From Psychrobacillus psychrodurans (GTDB taxonomy: Bacteria; Bacillota; Bacilli; Bacillales_A; Planococcaceae), in assembly GCF_027563345.1 (NCBI RefSeq), contig NZ_JAMKBK010000002.1: 64,000 nucleotides of DNA; one strand, written 5' to 3'. Position numbers and translations under genes: made by a program. The notes under the pieces were generated by a model. It did not search any database and was not told where the DNA came from. It worked only from the letters and a program-made list of their open reading frames with translations. Positions 26,299 through 35,182 of this stretch are shown piece after piece. Each line of letters begins with the position of its first letter. Positions within the stretch are counted from its first letter, which is position 1.

Positions 26299-27612
26299 GT
26301 GTTGAGAAAACAGTCTAAATGGATGCTAAGAATTATGGCGATAGCTACTACAGGTGCACTTTTAATAACAACACCAAGTGCTTTAGCTAATACTCTAGAT
26401 GATTTAAAAAACGAACAAAAACAATTAGAACAAAAGAAAAATAGTATTGACTCAAATATTAAAGATACAGAAGGCAAGATTGACCAAAACGTATCAAAAA
26501 TAGATCAAATTATGGCTCAAATAAAAGAGTTGGATACTAAGATTATTAGTACGGAATCTCAGATTGCTGAAGTGCTAAACCAAATTAAATTAACAACAAC
26601 TGAGATTGAAAAATTACATGCTTCAATTAAAGAACTTGAAAGAAAAATTGAAGAGCGTGATGAACTATTAAAAGAACGAATCCGTGCAGTTCAAGTAAGT
26701 GGGGGTTCTGTTAGTTACCTAGATGTATTGCTAGGGGCAAATAGTTTCATCGATTTTATTGACCGCTTTTCTGCAGTCAATACGTTGATGGATGCAGACC
26801 GTACCATCTTAAAAGAACAGGCAGATGATAAAGCCCAATTAGAAGAGCAACAAGCAAGCCTAGAGAAAAAACTACAACAACAGGAAGATAGTAAAAATGA
26901 GCTTGTAAGTTTGAAGGCATCTCTAGACACTCAAAAGGCTTCAAAAGGTAATTTAGTAGATCAGTTAGAAGTAGAACAGGCTAAATTACATGAAGAAAAA
27001 GAAGTATTAGAAACAGAATATGACGAAATTCTAAACTTAAGCCAAGAAACGCAAAATAAAATTGTTGCTGAACAAAAAAGAATAGCAGAAATTGCAAGAA
27101 AAGCAGCTGAAGAAAAGAAACGTAAAGAAGCGGAAGAAAGAAAACGTCAGCAAGCAGCGAGTGGCGGTTCTTCTTCAGCCATACCAAATGTCTCTGCTGG
27201 TTCTTGGACTAGACCTGCATCTGGACGCTTCACTTCTGGATATGGTAGTCGAACACACCCGATACATGGTGTAGTAAAAACTCACTATGGTATTGATATT
27301 GCAAACAGTACAGGTACCCCGGTAGTATCGGCTGCAGATGGAGTTGTTTCTTATGCTTCTCCGCTCAGCACATATGGAAATGTAATTATGGTAACTCATT
27401 CTATTGACGGTCAAATTTTTACTTCGCTATATGCGCATTTAAGCAGTATTAAAGTAAGTAAAGGACAAGTTGTGTCGAAAGGGCAGATTATCGGTGGAAT
27501 TGGTACTACTGGTAACTCTACTGGACCTCATTTGCATTTTGAAATTCATTTAGGAAACTGGGAAGGTATGGCGAAAAACTCTGTTAACCCATTGAGATAT
27601 ATTTCCTTATAA
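26299..27612 (+). CDS. EnvC-like secreted coiled-coil protein with M23 peptidase domain
   Basis: Exported 437-residue protein. The signal peptide is about residues 1-30 (ending SALA). A long coiled coil follows (about 32-285; LKNEQKQLEQKKNSIDSNIK and later Lys/Glu/Arg-rich repeats). A Ser/Gly linker leads to a C-terminal LytM/M23 domain (about 305-435). Zinc-site residues appear intact: SRTHPIHGVVKTHYGIDI and HLHFEIHLG, so it may be an active endopeptidase and not only an activator. It starts at GTG 26299 (or TTG 26302) after AAGGGAG and follows ftsX closely, so it is likely the hydrolase that FtsEX controls. In B. subtilis that role belongs to CwlO, an NlpC/P60 enzyme. Confidence 0.92.
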   Translation: MLRKQSKWMLRIMAIATTGALLITTPSALANTLDDLKNEQKQLEQKKNSIDSNIKDTEGKIDQNVSKIDQIMAQIKELDTKIISTESQIAEVLNQIKLTTTEIEKLHASIKELERKIEERDELLKERIRAVQVSGGSVSYLDVLLGANSFIDFIDRFSAVNTLMDADRTILKEQADDKAQLEEQQASLEKKLQQQEDSKNELVSLKASLDTQKASKGNLVDQLEVEQAKLHEEKEVLETEYDEILNLSQETQNKIVAEQKRIAEIARKAAEEKKRKEAEERKRQQAASGGSSSAIPNVSAGSWTRPASGRFTSGYGSRTHPIHGVVKTHYGIDIANSTGTPVVSAADGVVSYASPLSTYGNVIMVTHSIDGQIFTSLYAHLSSIKVSKGQVVSKGQIIGGIGTTGNSTGPHLHFEIHLGNWEGMAKNSVNPLRYISL

Positions 27613-27620
27613 TATTTAAA

Positions 27621-27658
27621 CAATGCTTCTCCAATCATGGAGAGGCGTTGTTTTTTTT
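27621..27658 (+). terminator. Intrinsic terminator after the ftsEX operon
   Basis: CAATGCTTCTCC (27621-27632) pairs with GGAGAGGCGTTG (27639-27650), with G:T pairs, followed by eight T. Confidence 0.9.
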
Positions 27659-27743
27659 AGAATTAAAAAGTCTTAGAATTTAATAGAGTATTTCTACTAC
27701 AATTCTCATAAAAGTTCTAGATAACGGTAAACAGGGAATACTA

Positions 27744-27853
27744 TGATTTCCGTTTCACGCGGACGCTTTCCGAGGGCGGTCCGTGAGCCTCCTATGGAGT
27801 CTCGCCTGGACACGCAATTCCCGCTGAAGTCGCCACGTTACACTCCAATCAAT
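27744..27853 (+). repeat. GGACGCTTTCC-family repeat, copy 4
   Basis: Starts ATGATTTCCGTTTCACGC and ends TTACACTCCAATCAAT. It carries GGACGCTTTCCGAGGGC and CCCGCTGAAGTCGCCACG. The closing stem ACGCGG/CCACGT is imperfect here. It lies between the terminator of the M23 gene and the large composite repeat block. Confidence 0.85.
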
Positions 27854-27992
27854 ATAAGTGAGTAGATATTACTTTATAATTGAACCGGATTAGTACTAAA
27901 AAACAATAATTAGAATCGGTTGATGAAATAGAGCGAACAGCAGTGTCCATTCGTATAGTAAGGATTTTTACCTTTACATCGAGAAATCTCTG

Positions 27993-29692
27993 TTACTTGC
28001 TTGGGTATTTTGGATACTTGCTCTCATGTGAATAATACTTGCATTATACTTCAAGATACTTGTGTATATTCATTGTTTACTTGCTCTCGATGTAGATCAA
28101 CTTAAGTAATGGGGATTTTATCCATTTATTTGGTGTCTTTTATCTTATTTATGTAATAATTCGTTCCTTTAGAAAATCAATTCTATTTCATCGGTGAAAA
28201 ATAGGATGTGTGCCTTCCAAGCTGCATGAGCGCGAAGAATGAGACTTCAAAAAGGATGAAGGAGTGTAAGCGACCATCCTTGAAGGCTCATGCGTAGCGT
28301 GCGGCAAGCATACATCCGGATAGAAAGTTTCTTTATGATAAAATTTCTACCTGATGATTAGTTACTTGCTTTGGTAGGTTGAATACTTGCGGTCAAAGGA
28401 ATAATACTTGTGGTCATGTAGATAATACTTGCATATATGGATCGTTTACTTGTTCTAGATGCAAATTTACTTTCGAAAAGGAATAATTCTCCTTTTATTG
28501 AAAAATCAATTCTACTTCATCGGCTTAAAATAGGAGGTGTGCCTTCACAAGTCGCAAGAGCGCGAAGTATGAGACTTCATAAAGGAGGAAGGAGCGTCAG
28601 TGGCCATCCTTGAAGGCTCATGCGTAGCGTGCGGCAAGCATACATCCGGATAGAAAGTTTCTTTATGATAAAATTTTTCTACCTGATAATTAGTAACTTG
28701 CTTTGGTAGGTTGAATACTTGTGGTCATGTAGATAATACTTGCATATATGGATCGTTTACTTGTTCTAAATGCATTTTACTTGCGAAAGGGAATAATTAT
28801 CCTTTTATTGATGGAAATCTTTATACTACTAATGTGATAATCCGTTCTTTTAGAAATTCAACTCTATTTCACCGGTGAAAAATAGGATGTGTGCCTTCCA
28901 AGCCGCATGAGCGAAAAGAATGAGACTTCAAAAAGGATGAAGGAGCGTAAGCGACCATCCTTGAAGGCTCATGCGTAGCGTACGGCAGCGCACATCTGGA
29001 TAGAAAGTTTCTTAATGATAAAACTTCTACCTGATGATAAGTTACTTGCTTAGGTAGGTTGAATACTTGTGGTCATGTAGATAATACTTGCATATATGGA
29101 TAATTTACTTGCTCTAAATGCGTTTTACTTGCGAAAAGGAATAATTATCCTTTTATTGATGGAAATCTTTATACTACTAATGTGATAATCCGTTCCTTTA
29201 GAAATTCAACTCTATTTCATCGGTGAAAAATAGGATGTGTGCCTTCCAAGCCGCATGAGCGCGAAGAATGAGACTTCAGAAAGGGTGAAGGAGCTTAAGC
29301 GACCATCCTTGAAGGCTCATGCGTAGCGTGCGGCAAGCACACATCCGTATAGAAATTTTCTTAATGATAAAATTTATACCTGATGATTAGTTACTTGCTT
29401 TGGTAGGTTGAATACTTGCGGTCAAATGAATAATACTTGCATCTATGGATAATTTACTTGCTCTAAATGCATTTTACTTGCGAAAGGGAATAATTATCCT
29501 TTTATTGATGGAAATCTTTCTACTACTAATGTGACAATTCGTTCCTTTAGAAATCAATTCTATTTCATTGTCGAAAAATAGGATGTGCGCCTTCCAAGCC
29601 GCATGAGCTCGAAGAATGAGACTTCAGAGAGGTGAAGGAGCTTAAGCGACCATCCTTGAAGGCTCATGCGTAGCGTGCGGCAGCGCACATCC
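27993..29692. repeat. Composite block: 21-bp TTACTTGC arrays alternating with five foldable elements
   Basis: Five copies of a 112-115-bp element start at 28204, 28533, 28885, 29233 and 29581. Each begins GGATGTGTGCC and ends near CATACATCC. In each, CGCATGAGC near the left end faces GCTCATGCG near the right end, and AAGGATG faces CATCCTT inside, so it folds into nested stems. Before copy 1 and after copies 1-4 lie arrays of a TTACTTGC/ATACTTGC core: 27993-28084 (five good cores), 28362-28474 (six), 28694, 29042 and 29391 (five each). The cores are 21 bp apart, except that the last step in the last three arrays is 20 bp. There are no ORFs, and copies differ at scattered positions. The remaining bases of 27613-29825 hold nothing recognised. 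Confidence 0.9.
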
Positions 29693-29825
29693 GTTTAGAA
29701 GGTTTCTATATGGAAGATTCAAGTCACTACATAGTCACATTTGAGCTCATTTAATTCGTATTTAACGCAACAGATAACATATAATAAGGGCAGTGAAATA
29801 TTATCGTACCAGTAGGAGGTATAAT

Positions 29826-30404
29826 ATGAAGAAAAAAGTTATTGGACTAGTAGTTATAGCTGCATTAGTAGCAATCGCAACAATATCCTTTGTAAGAGAT
29901 AATATTGATGAACAAGAAGCATTTGCGGGCGAGCAAATGGGTACAGATTTAGCGAACAATGCTGCAAACGAAGGTTTAGGAAAAGGAAATGCAGCACCTA
30001 ATTTTACTCTGACTACACTAGCGGGCGAGGAAGTCACACTCGCAGATTATAAAGGAAAGAAAGTTGTATTAAATTTTTGGGCAACTTGGTGTCCTCCTTG
30101 TAAAGCAGAGATGCCACATATGCAAAACTATTATGAAGATATGGCAGAGAAAGAAAATGTGGAAATTTTAGCGGTCAATTTGACAAGTACTGATACTGGT
30201 CTGGACAAAGTCAAAGCGTTTCAAGAAGATTATGCACTTAGCTTTCCTATACCACTAGATGAGGAAGGGATAGTTGGGGAAACATATCAAGCGATTACAA
30301 TACCAACTACTTATATGATAGATACTACGGGAATCATTCAAAATAAGATTGTTGGACCGATGGACGAGCAAATGTTGACAGACTATGTGAGTAATTTAAA
30401 ATAA
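29826..30404 (+). CDS. TlpA/ResA-type thiol-disulfide oxidoreductase
   Basis: Thioredoxin-fold protein anchored in the membrane by an N-terminal helix (about residues 5-22) and acting outside. The active site WATWCPPCKAEMPHM has C89 and C92. The AhpC/TSA-like segment NAAPNFTLTTLAGEEVTLAD precedes it, and the cis-Pro is in TIPTTYMID. The 192 residues start at ATG 29826 after a perfect AGGAGG; an upstream in-frame start at 29793 lacks support. It may reduce apocytochrome c (as ResA) or act in spore-related disulfide reduction (as StoA); sequence alone does not decide. It is separated from ctpB by 71 bp. Confidence 0.9.
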   Translation: MKKKVIGLVVIAALVAIATISFVRDNIDEQEAFAGEQMGTDLANNAANEGLGKGNAAPNFTLTTLAGEEVTLADYKGKKVVLNFWATWCPPCKAEMPHMQNYYEDMAEKENVEILAVNLTSTDTGLDKVKAFQEDYALSFPIPLDEEGIVGETYQAITIPTTYMIDTTGIIQNKIVGPMDEQMLTDYVSNLK

Positions 30405-30475
30405 CAACCGATTTTTGAGCAAGTATTAAACTCCTGTTTTCACACATATATTAGTGGAAAAGTAGGAGGTTGAAC

Positions 30476-31891
30476 TTGCGCAAAAGTCGGTTTTTTCTTT
30501 ATGGTTTGTTAGTCGTTGTTATTTTAGGTATCGGGTATATGTGGTTGATGAAACCTTCAGCTACAGAACAAAAAAGTGTGAGCAATAGTCAAGTCATTGA
30601 TGAAGCGTTCAAACTAATAAAAAAAGAGGCGGTATTCTCTAAAAATGAAAATCTGCTCGTTGAAGGTGCAATTCGTGGAATGGCAGATGCGTTAGAAGAT
30701 CCACATAGTACGTATTTAACTAAGGAAGAAGCAGCGAATCAAGAGGCTTCACTTGCAGAAGAAAGAGTTGGAATTGGAGCGGAGATTATGCTCTCGGCAG
30801 GGAAATTTGTCGTGGTGGCACCTTTAAAGGATTCGCCTGCTTTTAAAGCTGGCTTAAAATCTCAAGATGAAATTGTTCGTGTGAACGAAGAAAGAGTAGA
30901 AGGCAAGTCAATGGCAGAGTTAATACAGCTGTTAAGTGGTAAAAAAGGATCTAACTTGAAAATGACGGTGTATCGAGCTAGTGAGAATCGCCATGTAGAA
31001 TTACATATGAAACGTGATACGATTGCGATGCATACGGTTTCCAGTGATATTTATGAAGTAGAAGACTATTCAATTGGTATTGTGAATATCACTTTATTTG
31101 GTGAGAAGACTGGAGAAGAGTGGGAGAAACAAACGAAGGCATTAGTGGAACGAGGGATAGATGGGCTTGTAATTGATGTAAGAGGGAACCCCGGCGGCTA
31201 TTTATTTAGTGTATCTACTATTATCGGTACTTTATTGCCGAATGGCTCCACTTTCGCCTATATGCAAGATGCAAAAGGTGTTTTGGAAATGCTTAATACT
31301 GAAACACAGGATAATCAGTATCTAAACAAGCTTCCAGTAGTGCTATTACAAAATGGTGGAAGTGCTTCCGCAAGTGAAGTGCTAGCAGGAGCATTGAAGG
31401 ATAACCAGCGTGCGATGATTGTCGGAGAAACAAGTTTTGGTAAAGGGACTGTTCAGGAAACACGTCCACTGAAGAATGGTGGAAAGCTTAAAATCTCTAC
31501 TCATAAATGGCTTACTCCAAAACAAGAGTGGATTCATCATAAAGGCATTCAAGCAGACTTACAAGTCGAACCTGATGAATTATATACAATGGATACAAAA
31601 TATTATCAAGGTAATTTTCGTGTAGGTGACTTTGGGGAAGAGGTAAAGTATGTTCAACAAGTATTAGGTGCACTTGGTTATAATATAAGTCGCCAAGATG
31701 GATACTTTGATGAAGATACGGGAGCAGCAGTTGAAAAATATCGAGAGGAGAGAAGCTTGGATAAATTCAATGAGATAGATGATGCACTTTTTCAGTCATT
31801 AACAAAAACTATTCTGGATTATAAAACTAGTAGAGAAAATGATAAGCAGTTCCAAATGGGCATTAGTTATTTACTTCATGATATAAAATAA
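30476..31891 (+). CDS. ctpB: S41 C-terminal processing protease (CtpB-like)
   Basis: Exported serine protease with an N-terminal membrane helix (about 5-25), a PDZ domain (about 95-170; SPAFKAGLKSQDEIVRVN), an S41 catalytic domain and a C-terminal peptidoglycan-binding domain (about 385-450; VKYVQQVLGALGYN). The Ser/Lys dyad motifs GGSASASEVLAGAL and SFGKGTVQ are present. In B. subtilis CtpB cleaves SpoIVFA to help activate SigK during sporulation. The start is TTG 30476, spaced 6 bp from AGGAGG; another TTG at 30470 abuts the ribosome binding site. It is followed by minJ, as in B. subtilis. Confidence 0.93.
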   Translation: MRKSRFFLYGLLVVVILGIGYMWLMKPSATEQKSVSNSQVIDEAFKLIKKEAVFSKNENLLVEGAIRGMADALEDPHSTYLTKEEAANQEASLAEERVGIGAEIMLSAGKFVVVAPLKDSPAFKAGLKSQDEIVRVNEERVEGKSMAELIQLLSGKKGSNLKMTVYRASENRHVELHMKRDTIAMHTVSSDIYEVEDYSIGIVNITLFGEKTGEEWEKQTKALVERGIDGLVIDVRGNPGGYLFSVSTIIGTLLPNGSTFAYMQDAKGVLEMLNTETQDNQYLNKLPVVLLQNGGSASASEVLAGALKDNQRAMIVGETSFGKGTVQETRPLKNGGKLKISTHKWLTPKQEWIHHKGIQADLQVEPDELYTMDTKYYQGNFRVGDFGEEVKYVQQVLGALGYNISRQDGYFDEDTGAAVEKYREERSLDKFNEIDDALFQSLTKTILDYKTSRENDKQFQMGISYLLHDIK

Positions 31892-31977
31892 CAAAGTAAA
31901 TACGAAAATCCTATACGCAAAGCCCTCTCTGTTTGTTACAATAATAGGAAGTATAGTTGCAAGTGAGGGGGATGCGT

Positions 31978-33147
31978 ATGGTGCAAGAAATTTTAATCGA
32001 ATTGGTTAAAGGAATTGGACGTTTTTTCCTTCATCCTTCAGTATATATTACGCTTCTCTTCTCGATATTGATCGGATATGTTCGAGTAAAAAGAGAAAGA
32101 AGGCAGTTTCGCACAAGATTACTATGGGGATGGACAGAAACTAAGAAATTCTTGTTGGATGGATTAATTTGGGCGTTAATTATTTCTGTTGTCAGTGTAG
32201 TTGTGGGATTAGTTATTCCTAATTCTTGGCTATGGGTATATAGCGCGTGGATGATATTATTTATATTATTATTTACGTATCAGTTTGGTTCTGCGGTATA
32301 CGCAATTGCATTAGGTACGGCAACAATCTATGCCATGTATACATATGGCTGGTCATTAGACTTATTTTCATGGACTATTTCTGGTTTGGATATTTTACAA
32401 AATGGGATTGTTCCAATAGCTATAATAGCGGGTCTTCTACTTATTGTTGAAGGTGTTCTTATTCAAAAACATGGTGCTTCACAAGCTTCTCCAAAACTAG
32501 TGATGACTGCTAGAGGTGTAGAAGCAATCGTTTATCATGTAAAAAGATTATGGCTATTGCCTATATTACTTATAATTCCTGGCGATGTCATTCCGACTTA
32601 TTTACCTTATTGGCCGCAGTTTTCGCTTGGTGAAACGACCTTTTCTTTGGTTTTATTTCCATTTGTAATTGGCTTCCAACAAAAATCTCAACATTCTCTA
32701 CCCATTCATTTTTTCGCAGGATACGGAAAAATTGTTTGGCAATTAGGGATTGTTATAACGATAATCGCGGCTTTCGGTTATTTTGAGCCATTAGTTAGTG
32801 CAATTGCTCTACTAGTTGGAGTAATTGCAAGATTGCTTATAACAATCATAAAGTATCAACAAGAAAAAACAGGGAATTATGCTGTCTCACCACAATCGAA
32901 TGGTGTTATGATTGCGGGTGTCCTGTCCGGTTCTCCAGCAGAGAAAATGGGGCTGTTAATAGGAGAACGTATTGTAAAAGTGAACGGACAAAAAGTTGAA
33001 AATGAACAGGAATTGTATGAAGCAGTTCAAATAAATGCCGCGCATTGTCGGCTTGAAGTATTAGATTCAAATGGAGAATTACGTCTTCGTCAGCACATAT
33101 TATTTAGACATGATCATTATCGACTAGGTCTAATCTTAGTTAGATAG
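31978..33147 (+). CDS. minJ: Division site protein MinJ (membrane PDZ protein)
   Basis: 389 residues with an N-terminal membrane segment (FFLHPSVYITLLFSILIGYV), about seven more hydrophobic segments, and a C-terminal PDZ domain (about 295-385; GSPAEKMGLLIGERIVKVNG). The length, architecture and place after ctpB match B. subtilis MinJ (YvjD), which links DivIVA to MinD at poles and septa. The start is ATG 31978, six bases after AGGGGG; in-frame TTG 31957 and ATG 31972 are too early for this ribosome binding site. csbA follows after 8 bp. Confidence 0.88.
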   Translation: MVQEILIELVKGIGRFFLHPSVYITLLFSILIGYVRVKRERRQFRTRLLWGWTETKKFLLDGLIWALIISVVSVVVGLVIPNSWLWVYSAWMILFILLFTYQFGSAVYAIALGTATIYAMYTYGWSLDLFSWTISGLDILQNGIVPIAIIAGLLLIVEGVLIQKHGASQASPKLVMTARGVEAIVYHVKRLWLLPILLIIPGDVIPTYLPYWPQFSLGETTFSLVLFPFVIGFQQKSQHSLPIHFFAGYGKIVWQLGIVITIIAAFGYFEPLVSAIALLVGVIARLLITIIKYQQEKTGNYAVSPQSNGVMIAGVLSGSPAEKMGLLIGERIVKVNGQKVENEQELYEAVQINAAHCRLEVLDSNGELRLRQHILFRHDHYRLGLILVR

Positions 33148-33155
33148 GAGAAACT

Positions 33156-33413
33156 ATGGAATCACTATCACTCACAACTCAAATAATATTGGCTATTTTT
33201 GCTCCTGCAGCACTCGTTGTATTATTTACACGCATAACATTCAATCATTATGTTGCGTTAATATTAACCGTTGCATTATTCGCCGCATCAGTCTATGCAG
33301 GCTACACACATAGATGGTGGATTTATATGATCGACGCTGCATCACTTACAATCGGCTTCTGGTATAGTACTCATATGAAAACTAGTAAAAATAAAAAAAA
33401 TCCGCCTCTTTGA
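33156..33413 (+). CDS. csbA: CsbA-like small membrane protein (DUF2198)
   Basis: 85 residues with about three membrane helices and a charged C-terminal tail. LVVLFTRITFNHYVALILT is nearly identical to the conserved core of B. subtilis CsbA, a general-stress gene of unknown function located upstream of uvrB. AGGAG precedes ATG. Here it is the last gene of the ctpB-minJ run; the stop codon lies inside the terminator stem. Confidence 0.85.
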   Translation: MESLSLTTQIILAIFAPAALVVLFTRITFNHYVALILTVALFAASVYAGYTHRWWIYMIDAASLTIGFWYSTHMKTSKNKKNPPL

Positions 33414-33429
33414 CGAGAGCGGATTTTTT
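33398..33429 (+). terminator. Intrinsic terminator overlapping the csbA stop
   Basis: AAATCCGCCTCT (33398-33409) pairs with AGAGCGGATTT (33416-33426), followed by T residues; one base is bulged. Confidence 0.9.
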
Positions 33430-33509
33430 GTTCTAAAAATTATGTGCGATTAAAATATTAAAATTAGTCAATTTCACAAGTGGTAATTAATGGTAAAACT
33501 CAAACAAAG

Positions 33510-33634
33510 TTGATTTCCGTTTCAGGTGGACGCTTTCCGCGGGCTTGGCTTTAGCCTCCTCGTTCGCTACGCTCCCTGTGGGGTCTTCAGCTCAAGCTAT
33601 CCCGCTGGAGTCGCCACCTTACACTCCAATCAAT
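33510..33634 (+). repeat. GGACGCTTTCC-family repeat, copy 5
   Basis: Bounded by TTGATT (33510-33515) and AATCAA (33629-33634). It carries GGACGCTTTCCGCGGGC and CCCGCTGGAGTCGCC. The closing stem pairs AGGTGG with CCACCT. Copy 6 faces it in the opposite direction 240 bp away. Confidence 0.9.
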
Positions 33635-33872
33635 ATAATGTGTAGTACTAAACTATAAGAATTAGCAAAGTATATCGCTGAGATATTAAGAGTCATCAAT
33701 AAAAATTTTATAGGGATAAAACCTGTCTGCCCTATTAGGAATACTATTTTATAATAAAAGAAGAAGGTAAGTTTATTTATAAGAGTCAACTTGATCATTA
33801 CTCTTATAAGATAAAAAAACTATATTTATGTGGTTTTATATCCATTTATCCGTTTATATAAAGTGGACCTAG
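33635..33872. other. AT-rich spacer between two opposed repeats
   Basis: No gene is seen. It contains the hairpin TTATAAGAGT/ACTCTTATAA (about 33776-33810) followed by an A-rich stretch. The opposed repeats on both sides would allow a very long stem or recombination-driven inversion of this spacer (inference). Confidence 0.5.
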
Positions 33873-34031
33873 TTGATTGGAGCGCAGAGCGGCGACTCCA
33901 GTGGGAACAGCACGAGCTGAAGACCCTGGACTTAGCGTAGCGAAAATCTTTTTTGCGACGAGCTTGCGCAGGAGCAAAGGAAGCGGCTGAAGCCGTGCCC
34001 ACGGAAAGCGTCCGCTCGGAGCGGAAATCAA
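33873..34031 (-). repeat. GGACGCTTTCC-family repeat, copy 6 (reverse orientation)
   Basis: Bounded by TTGATT (33873-33878) and AATCAA (34026-34031). On the minus strand it shows CCGCTCCGAGCGGACGCTTT and CCCACTGGAGTCGCCGCTC; the closing stem pairs GAGCGG with CCGCTC. It has an insertion in the middle compared with copy 5 and ends 21 bp from the azlD stop. Confidence 0.88.
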
Positions 34032-34052
34032 AGGCATAAATTTTATGTACGA

Positions 34053-34361
34053 TTAAAATATCAAACTATATACAGCTAAAACTCCGATTGTACCAAGTAC
34101 AACAACCATCACATTTGAAAATAGAAAAGCTAAGCCAAATGCCACAACCGTTCCTATTAAACCAAATAATAGATTATCCTGTTGTACATATAAAATAGCT
34201 GGAAAGATTAAAGCACCTAAGACTGCAAAAGGAATATTACGTAATACACCCGATACGACTGGAGGCAATTCTTTTCCCTCTAAAAAGGTGAGAGGAAACG
34301 CTCGCGGAATATATGTAACAAGAGCCATTCCAAGCAATGTCCACCAATACCACATACCCAT
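34053..34361 (-). CDS. azlD: Branched-chain amino acid exporter subunit AzlD
   Basis: Small partner of AzlC, 102 residues with three or four membrane helices. YIPRAFPLTFLEGKELPPVV and LGALIFPAILY are typical of AzlD/DUF1371-type proteins. The pair exports branched-chain amino acids or analogues such as 4-azaleucine in B. subtilis. Its start lies 3 bp after the azlC stop, so the two are co-transcribed. An exporter for the products of the ilv-leu operon occurs here at a separate locus. Confidence 0.92.
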   Translation of the reverse strand: MGMWYWWTLLGMALVTYIPRAFPLTFLEGKELPPVVSGVLRNIPFAVLGALIFPAILYVQQDNLLFGLIGTVVAFGLAFLFSNVMVVVLGTIGVLAVYSLIF

Positions 34362-34364
34362 TTG

Positions 34365-35072
34365 TTATACCCCTTTCGGTAAATTTTTTCCACGTTTTGC
34401 ATAAATTATTTCAATAAAAATAGAAGAAGCCAGTGTAGCAACTAATATGGACCAACCAGTGGATAATAGCTGAGTCCAGTAAAAGAACCCATTAATCATA
34501 GCTGCTAAAAGAGCAAGCATTACTACTTTTCTATTTCCTCTCATAGAGGGTACAAGTAGTCCGACAAACATGGCATACAAAGCAATGGACATAGCTGCTT
34601 GTAAAAACGCTGGGAGATTTGCGCCGATGACATGACCAACTGCGGTAAAAACAACCCAGCTACTATAAGCTATTAAAGCTACTCCAACTGCAAAAGGTGT
34701 AGCTATTTTCTTATCCTTTTGTGTAGCTAGTACAGAAAAACTTTCATCTGTGATTCCAAAAGCATAAATACCTTTGATCCACCTTTTTTCACTTTGCATC
34801 TTTTCGTTCAGTGCAGCCGTCATTAAGAAGTGACGAATATTAACGACAAACGTATTTAAAACGATTAAAATAGGGTCAACACCTTTTGAAATGAGTGTGA
34901 GGGACATATATTGCGCTGCTCCTGCATAAACGAAGATACTCATAGCTGTTGCTTCCCAAATTGAAAGACCAGTCGTTTTAGCAAGCAAGCCAAATGTTAG
35001 GGCAACTGGAAAATAACCAATTGCAATACTGATTCCAGCCTTTAATCCTGAAAGAAATGATCTATTATTCAC
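34365..35072 (-). CDS. azlC: Branched-chain amino acid exporter subunit AzlC
   Basis: Large membrane subunit of the AzlCD exporter. About five to six helices; GISIAIGYFPVALTFGLLAK and AAQYMSLTLISKGVDPILIV with FVVNIRHFLMTAAL are family hallmarks. I choose GTG at 35072 (minus), 10 bases after AGGTGG, giving 235 residues. Longer in-frame starts (35105, 35096) fall within a few bases of a TATAAT that looks like the promoter -10. It is divergent from the VTT-domain gene, with 110 bp between. Confidence 0.93.
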   Translation of the reverse strand: MNNRSFLSGLKAGISIAIGYFPVALTFGLLAKTTGLSIWEATAMSIFVYAGAAQYMSLTLISKGVDPILIVLNTFVVNIRHFLMTAALNEKMQSEKRWIKGIYAFGITDESFSVLATQKDKKIATPFAVGVALIAYSSWVVFTAVGHVIGANLPAFLQAAMSIALYAMFVGLLVPSMRGNRKVVMLALLAAMINGFFYWTQLLSTGWSILVATLASSIFIEIIYAKRGKNLPKGV

Positions 35073-35182
35073 AAAACGTTCACCACCTGAATACATAATC
35101 AACAAATTATACTATAACAAGTGAGTTTTATGTACAGTAATATTGGGAATAGTATAAATATACATATTTGGAGGAGAGCCAA

